Below are positions 12,991 to 16,272 of a stretch of 16,272 nucleotides of DNA, piece by piece. The DNA is taken from contig JAHFPO010000034.1 of the NCBI GenBank assembly GCA_023266695.1, forward strand, positions 1-16,272. Direction: 5' to 3'. Under the pieces are notes generated by a model. The model had not been told where the DNA came from, searched no databases, and worked only from the letters and a program-made list of their open reading frames with translations. Every line of letters starts with the position of its first letter. The first letter of the stretch is position 1. Position numbers and translations under genes: made by a program. This stretch comes from Hyphomicrobiales bacterium (lineage in GTDB: Bacteria > Pseudomonadota > Alphaproteobacteria > Rhizobiales > Xanthobacteraceae).

Positions 12991-13929
12991 ATGGTTCAGT
13001 CGAATTCGGTCCTAGGCATCGTCAAGTGGCACGTCGTTTCCGTCTCGCTCCTCGCCCTCATCGTTGCCATGCCGGTGGCGGCCGAAGAGCCCATGCGGCT
13101 CGCGCAGATCTATCCGGTCTATCCGCATTCGGCGCCGGTCAGGGTCTATCGGATGCTGCAGCCCCATGAGGTCGTCGACATCGTGCGCTCCATGGGGCTC
13201 TCGCCGGTCAATCATCCGCGGCCGCAGGGTCCGGTCTGGGTGATTCGTGCGATCGGTCAAGACGGCACGCTGGTGCGCGTCGCAATCGACGGCAGGTCGG
13301 GCCGGGTGATGGACATCGTTCAGATCGGGCCGCGGGGGCCGCGGCTGACGCGGAGCGAACCGGGCATGCCGCCCGGCTCCGGACCTTATGAGGTGATCGA
13401 ACAACCCTACGGCATGCCGCCGCGACCGCCGTCCCGCGTGCCGGGCGCATGGGGTGGTGCGCCTGATCCGAACCCGCAGATCATTACCCGCGAGGGAATT
13501 CGATCCGGCGATCTTCCGCCGCCCCCGGCTACCGGGCCTTACATGGAAAAGAATGCTCCCGGCGCCGGTCCCCAAGTGATCACGCGCGACCCCGATTCCA
13601 CCGGCAGCGTGCCGTCGTCGGCGCCGCGCCCGATCGATCCGCTCAATGGCGTGCCGCCCGAATTCAGACGCGGAGCTAGCCGCAGCGAGCCGGCGAAGGA
13701 CAAACGCATTGCGATCGGGACGCCCGCGGATTCGAGCCAGCGTGCGACGCCGTTGCCGAGACCCCGCCCGGCCGATATGCCGGCCCTGGCGAAAGGCGAC
13801 GACGCGCCCGCCGCCGCTACGGCTCCGCCGGCGCCGAAGACGGGCACGCCCGAGAAATCGGCGACGGAGGTCACCGACAGCGCCAAGAAAAAGTCGACTG
13901 ATTGGCCGCCGGTCCAGCCGCTCGAATAG
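12991..13929 (+). CDS. Secreted PepSY-like protein with proline-rich tail
   Basis: Hypothetical exported protein of 312 aa. A signal peptide spans about 1-31 (hydrophobic VVSVSLLALIVAM, then AAEE). A compact domain (58-113) has helix-then-sheet features of PepSY-like folds: HEVVDIVRSMGLS, then VWVIRAIGQDGTLVRVAIDG and GRVMDIVQIG. The rest is low-complexity and Pro/Ala/Gly-rich, with a short internal repeat PQIITRE / PQVITRD, probably disordered. The start is fixed by GGAGAG at 12980-12985, 5 nt before the ATG; the frame extends upstream to 12805, but that part has no ribosome binding site or protein-like sequence. A strong terminator follows. The domain aligns without gaps to the secreted protein at 14826. 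Function is unknown; PepSY domains in general are linked to peptidase inhibition or ligand binding in the envelope. Confidence 0.8.
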   Translation: MVQSNSVLGIVKWHVVSVSLLALIVAMPVAAEEPMRLAQIYPVYPHSAPVRVYRMLQPHEVVDIVRSMGLSPVNHPRPQGPVWVIRAIGQDGTLVRVAIDGRSGRVMDIVQIGPRGPRLTRSEPGMPPGSGPYEVIEQPYGMPPRPPSRVPGAWGGAPDPNPQIITREGIRSGDLPPPPATGPYMEKNAPGAGPQVITRDPDSTGSVPSSAPRPIDPLNGVPPEFRRGASRSEPAKDKRIAIGTPADSSQRATPLPRPRPADMPALAKGDDAPAAATAPPAPKTGTPEKSATEVTDSAKKKSTDWPPVQPLE

Positions 13930-13948
13930 GCTCTTCGCCTCAAGCAAA

Positions 13949-13981
13949 GGGCGCCCCGGTTGCCTGGGGCGCCCCTCTTTC
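13949..13981. terminator. Rho-independent terminator, probably bidirectional
   Basis: GGGCGCCCC (13949-13957) pairs exactly with GGGGCGCCC (13966-13974). Two further inner pairs (one G-U) close a TTGC tetraloop. CTCTTTC follows on the plus strand and TTTGCTTG on the minus strand. It sits between two converging genes, the PepSY-like gene (ends 13929) and hsp20 (ends 14000), so it can serve both. Confidence 0.85.
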
Positions 13982-13999
13982 ACAACCGTGAGCCAGGGT

Positions 14000-14476
14000 T
14001 CAGGCAGCCTTCTGGGCCTTCGCCTCGATCGCCTTGCCTTTGCCGGAGCCCGCGCCGATCGGAATCTGGCGCGGCTTCATCGCCTCCGGAATCTCGCGCA
14101 CGAGATCGACGTGCAGGAGGCCGTTCTCCAGGCTCGCGCCCGTGACCTCGACATGGTCGGCGAGCTGGAAGCGGCGCTCGAACGCGCGCGCGGCGATGCC
14201 CTGGTAGAGCACCTCGCCCTTTTCCTCCGTCTCCATGGTCTCCTTCTCGCCACGGATCACGAGGGCGTTCTCCTTCACCTCGACATTGATCTCCTTCTCG
14301 GTGAAGCCGGCGACCGCCAGCGAAATACGGTAGGCGTTCTCGCCGGTGCGCTCGATATTGTAGGGCGGATAGGTCGGCGCGGAGCCGTCCACGCCCCCGA
14401 ACGAGTCGAGAAGCGAGAACAGCCGGTCGAAACCGACGGTCGAACGATAGAGGGGGGTCAGATCGTAAGTACGCAT
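14000..14476 (-). CDS. hsp20: Small heat-shock protein, Hsp20/alpha-crystallin family (IbpA/HspA class)
   Basis: ATP-independent chaperone that holds unfolding proteins in a refoldable state in the cytosol. The protein is 158 aa. The N-terminal MRTYDLTPLYRSTVGFDRLF is typical of rhizobial class A sHsps. The alpha-crystallin domain spans about 38-130, with YNIERTGENAYRISLAVAGF and the conserved AxxxxGLL-type motif as ASLENGLLHVDL, followed by the IPI motif in RQIPIG (the I-x-I that docks between subunits). The C-terminus is a Lys/Ala-rich tail. The start at 14476 is set by AGGAGG (14484-14489), 7 nt upstream; the frame extends to 14779 but runs through the leader and promoter. Expression should be heat-controlled twice, through an RpoH-like promoter and a ROSE-type leader. 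No sign of truncation. Confidence 0.95.
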   Translation of the reverse strand: MRTYDLTPLYRSTVGFDRLFSLLDSFGGVDGSAPTYPPYNIERTGENAYRISLAVAGFTEKEINVEVKENALVIRGEKETMETEEKGEVLYQGIAARAFERRFQLADHVEVTGASLENGLLHVDLVREIPEAMKPRQIPIGAGSGKGKAIEAKAQKAA

Positions 14477-14560
14477 GGCATATCCTCCTGTTGAAGCGAC
14501 ATGCGGTTTGCCGCCCGCCAAAGCCGGGCCGGCATTGGAGCGCAGCCCAATGGCCTGCGC
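14477..14560 (-). promoter_or_regulatory. ROSE-like RNA thermometer in the hsp20 5' leader
   Basis: The minus-strand leader folds by eye into four successive hairpins. First, CGCAG/CTGCG within 14560-14541. Second, CCAA/TTGG plus GCC/GGC within 14538-14518. Third, GCGG-CAAA-CCGC within 14514-14503. Last, one that sequesters the ribosome binding site: UCGCU (14499-14495) opposite AGGAGGA (14489-14483), with GCAU (14504-14501) and AUGC (14481-14478) able to close it. UCGCU matches the U(U/C)GCU motif of ROSE elements, which melt on heating to free the Shine-Dalgarno sequence of rhizobial sHsp genes. The last stem includes a G-G opposition (14497/14485) as known ROSE stems do. Thermal behaviour is inferred; the sequence and pairing are seen directly. 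Confidence 0.82.
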
Positions 14561-14566
14561 AGAATG

Positions 14567-14596
14567 GATGTGGGTAGGGTGTCGCGAGGCCGCAAG
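14567..14596 (-). promoter_or_regulatory. RpoH (sigma-32)-like promoter of hsp20
   Basis: On the minus strand CTTG (14596-14593), a typical -35 core of alphaproteobacterial heat-shock promoters, is followed after 18 nt by CCCACAT (14574-14568) as a -10-like element; CCTACCC (14578-14572) is an alternative. Transcription would begin near 14560, giving a leader of about 85 nt that coincides with the ROSE-like structure. A perfect TATAAT (14629-14624, minus strand) further upstream could be a second, housekeeping promoter, but it lacks a clear -35. Confidence 0.5.
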
Positions 14597-14825
14597 AGGG
14601 CCCGACAGCATCGGCCATTGCCGATTATACAAATTGTTTATGCGATTAGCGGCCGGGCCGATGGATCGAAATCCGCGTTCCCGGCAGCGGGTACATGAAC
14701 CTTCGATGAACGGATGCTTCGGCCTAGGTTCAGGCCCTGGGCAATAGCCCGAATGGGGCTTGTCGGTGGCGGATTGCATCCTGCCGCCGTCCGATCGGTT
14801 TTTTGAGTGGGGCGGGAGAGACGGA

Positions 14826-15251
14826 ATGGCGAAGCGGATGATCGCGCTGCTGGCGATTGCGCTCGCGCTCGCTACTGTCTTGCCGCCTCCTCAGAGTATT
14901 GCCCAGCAAAATGGTCAATCGTTCCGCAGGACATTCCCCGGCATCGGCATCATGTTGCCGAGATGGCGGCGGCATCTGCTGCTGCGAAAAGTCCAGCCGC
15001 GCGTGCCTTATTACTATTATGACAACCGCGGCGCCTTCTTCGGTCCACGCCGGACGACCGGACGCAGCGAGCTCGTCGCTTCCCTCCGGGCGCGCGGCTT
15101 TAGTGACATCGGCACCATCCAGCAACGCGGCACCATCTTTATCTTCGAGGCAACCGGGCCGGGTGGCGAACGGGTGCGGCTCGTGGTCAATGGCTTGACC
15201 GGCGGGATTGACGGTGTTCGCCTGATCGGCGTGGGCAACAAGCGCAACTAA
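14826..15251 (+). CDS. Small secreted PepSY-like protein
   Basis: Hypothetical exported protein of 141 aa. A signal peptide spans about 1-27 (KR, then MIALLAIALALATVL, cleavage near IAQ-Q). A basic, Arg-rich segment (about 34-58) and a PYYYYDNRG patch come next. The C-terminal half (80-135) is PepSY-like: SELVASLRARGFSDIGTIQQ, then TIFIFEATGPGGERVRLVVN and GLTGGIDGVRLIG. It starts at 14826 behind GGGAGAG (14813-14819, 6 nt spacing); an upstream in-frame ATG at 14760 has no ribosome binding site and would bury the signal peptide. It is transcribed away from hsp20, with 350 bp between the two start codons; about 230 bp of that, beyond the hsp20 promoter, holds no recognisable element apart from the TATAAT on the other strand. 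The function is unknown. Confidence 0.75.
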   Translation: MAKRMIALLAIALALATVLPPPQSIAQQNGQSFRRTFPGIGIMLPRWRRHLLLRKVQPRVPYYYYDNRGAFFGPRRTTGRSELVASLRARGFSDIGTIQQRGTIFIFEATGPGGERVRLVVNGLTGGIDGVRLIGVGNKRN

Positions 15252-15287
15252 CGCAGACATTGCCGGGGAGACGGCCTCATTGTAACG

Positions 15288-15312
15288 CTCGGATCGCAGC
15301 CGGCTGTCCGAG
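15288..15312. other. Inverted repeat between the PepSY-like gene and the hydrolase
   Basis: CTCGGA (15288-15293) pairs with TCCGAG (15307-15312), and the inner CAGCCGGCTG is itself palindromic. No T run follows. It lies 36 bp after one stop codon and 24 bp before the next start, so it could be a weak terminator or an operator for the hydrolase; the sequence does not decide between them. Confidence 0.3.
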
Positions 15313-15336
15313 TGGGGCTGCGTGCGGCGAAGTTTC

Positions 15337-16272
15337 ATGAACCTTCATGCCACCCCTGCTAACCCGGTGCCCGAAGGCGCCGTGGCCGGCCAACTCACGA
15401 CCCAGGACGGCGTACGCGTGCGCTACGCGCGTTTCAGCCCGTCGGCGTCGCGCCGGGGCACCGTCTGTCTGCTTCCCGGCCGCGCCGACATGATCGAGAA
15501 ATATTTCGAAGTGGTCGAAGAACTGCGCGCTCGCGGTTTCGCCGTCGTCATATTGGACTGGCGCGGCCAAGGCGGGTCGCAGCGGCTTCTGTCCAATCCG
15601 CGCAAGGGCCATATCCGCAACTTCGACCACTATCAACTCGATCTGGAAGTCCTGATACGCGAGGTGGTTCTGCCCGACTGCCCGCCGCCGATCTTCGCCC
15701 TCGGTCATTCGATGGGCGCGGTGATCCTGCTCGAGGCGATCCGGCAGGGGCGGCGCTGGTTCGACCGCATCGTGCTGACCTCGCCGATGATCGATCTCTC
15801 CGGCTATCGCGGGCATGGCCTGGCGCGCCAGATGGTGCACCTCGGCGCGATGTTCGGCCTCGGCCGCATCTTTATTCCCGGCGGCGGTCCGCTCGCCGTG
15901 GCCAACCGTCCCTTTCTGGGCAATCGCTCCACCTCGGATCTGGTGCGCTACGAACGGACGGCGGCGATCGTCGAGACGGTGCCCGAACTCGGCCTGGGTT
16001 CGCCGACCATCGGCTGGACCCATGCCGCCTATCGGGTCATGGAGAGGCTGGCCGACCCCGCATATCCCGCGGCCATGCGCCAGCCGATGCTCATCGTCGC
16101 GGCGGGCGAAGATAGCGTCATCTCGCTGTCCGCGATCGAGCGCTTCGCAACGAAGTTGCGCACCGGCGCGCATCTCATCGTCGCCGGAAGCCGTCACGAG
16201 CTCCTGATGGAGCGCGAGGTCTTTCGTGCCCAGTTCTGGGCGGCCTTCGACGCCTTCATCCCGGGCTCGCCG
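15337..16272 (+). CDS. Alpha/beta hydrolase, lysophospholipase / monoacylglycerol lipase type (3' end outside window)
   Basis: Probable cytosolic serine hydrolase acting on lysophospholipids or monoacylglycerols (Hydrolase_4, PldB-like). The frame is open from 15337 to the window end: 312 residues without a stop, already close to the family's usual 310-330, so little is missing. The strand-loop LLPGRADMIEKYFEVVEEL is at about 45 and DWRGQGGSQR at about 74. The nucleophile is Ser125 in GHSMG, the acid is probably Asp259 in AAGEDSVIS, and the base is His287 in GSRHELLME. There is no signal peptide. The ATG at 15337 has only a weak ribosome binding site; a GTG at 15322 in frame is an alternative. 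The reading frame was found by direct translation; a long opposite-strand frame across it is a shadow. Confidence 0.9.
   Translation, partial: MNLHATPANPVPEGAVAGQLTTQDGVRVRYARFSPSASRRGTVCLLPGRADMIEKYFEVVEELRARGFAVVILDWRGQGGSQRLLSNPRKGHIRNFDHYQLDLEVLIREVVLPDCPPPIFALGHSMGAVILLEAIRQGRRWFDRIVLTSPMIDLSGYRGHGLARQMVHLGAMFGLGRIFIPGGGPLAVANRPFLGNRSTSDLVRYERTAAIVETVPELGLGSPTIGWTHAAYRVMERLADPAYPAAMRQPMLIVAAGEDSVISLSAIERFATKLRTGAHLIVAGSRHELLMEREVFRAQFWAAFDAFIPGSP

Noticed and set aside
14477..14779. N-terminal extension of the Hsp20 frame
   Set aside because: It covers the ROSE-like leader and promoter; the start at 14476 has an ideal AGGAGG and a family-typical N-terminus.
14693..15349. Repeated ATGAACCTTC near 14695 and at 15337
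   Set aside because: A single 10-base match with different flanks; not enough to call a repeat or shared control site.
15277..16197. Minus-strand frame of 306 codons opposite the alpha/beta hydrolase
   Set aside because: The plus strand carries a complete Ser-Asp-His hydrolase signature; the minus frame has none and no ribosome binding site.

Overview
The window is a stretch of ordinary alphaproteobacterial chromosome. It is GC-rich and densely coded, with strong GGAGG-type ribosome binding sites. The best guess is the Hyphomicrobiales (Rhizobiales), near the Bradyrhizobium/Xanthobacteraceae side. This is inferred from four things: a rhizobial-type Hsp20 gene behind a ROSE-like RNA thermometer, a BBP2-type outer-membrane barrel, a lytic transglycosylase next to a DUF459 SGNH protein, and a palindromic intergenic repeat familiar from that order. 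No mobile element, phage gene, tRNA, rRNA or CRISPR array was seen.

Layout. (1) 2-1653: the 3' part of ferrochelatase hemH (+) converges on kdsD (-), arabinose-5-phosphate isomerase for Kdo/LPS synthesis. (2) 1654-6126: a divergent control region with repeated CGTTAACCA boxes, then three plus-strand envelope genes: an outer-membrane beta-barrel, an MltB-type lytic transglycosylase with a peptidoglycan-binding tail, and a secreted DUF459/SGNH protein. With kdsD, these four neighbours all build or modify the envelope. (3) 6228-12376: the gltB-gltD operon (-), the two subunits of NADPH glutamate synthase, separated by 5 bp. (4) 12377-12990: the longest gene-free stretch, holding a composite palindromic repeat in the gltB leader region and a GGACAG-N5-CTGTCC inverted repeat. 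(5) 12991-15251: two small secreted PepSY-like proteins (+) flank a minus-strand Hsp20 gene. A strong shared terminator lies between the first of them and hsp20, and hsp20 has a four-hairpin ROSE-type leader behind an RpoH-like promoter. (6) 15337-16272: an alpha/beta hydrolase of the lysophospholipase/monoacylglycerol lipase type, cut by the window end.

There is no convincing evidence here of a wholly new multi-gene system. The items most worth a second look are the ROSE-like thermometer, the Ser-to-Thr change at the nucleophile position of the DUF459 protein, the ungapped similarity between the two PepSY-like proteins around hsp20, the nested palindromic repeat upstream of gltB, and the CtrA-like boxes between kdsD and the barrel gene.
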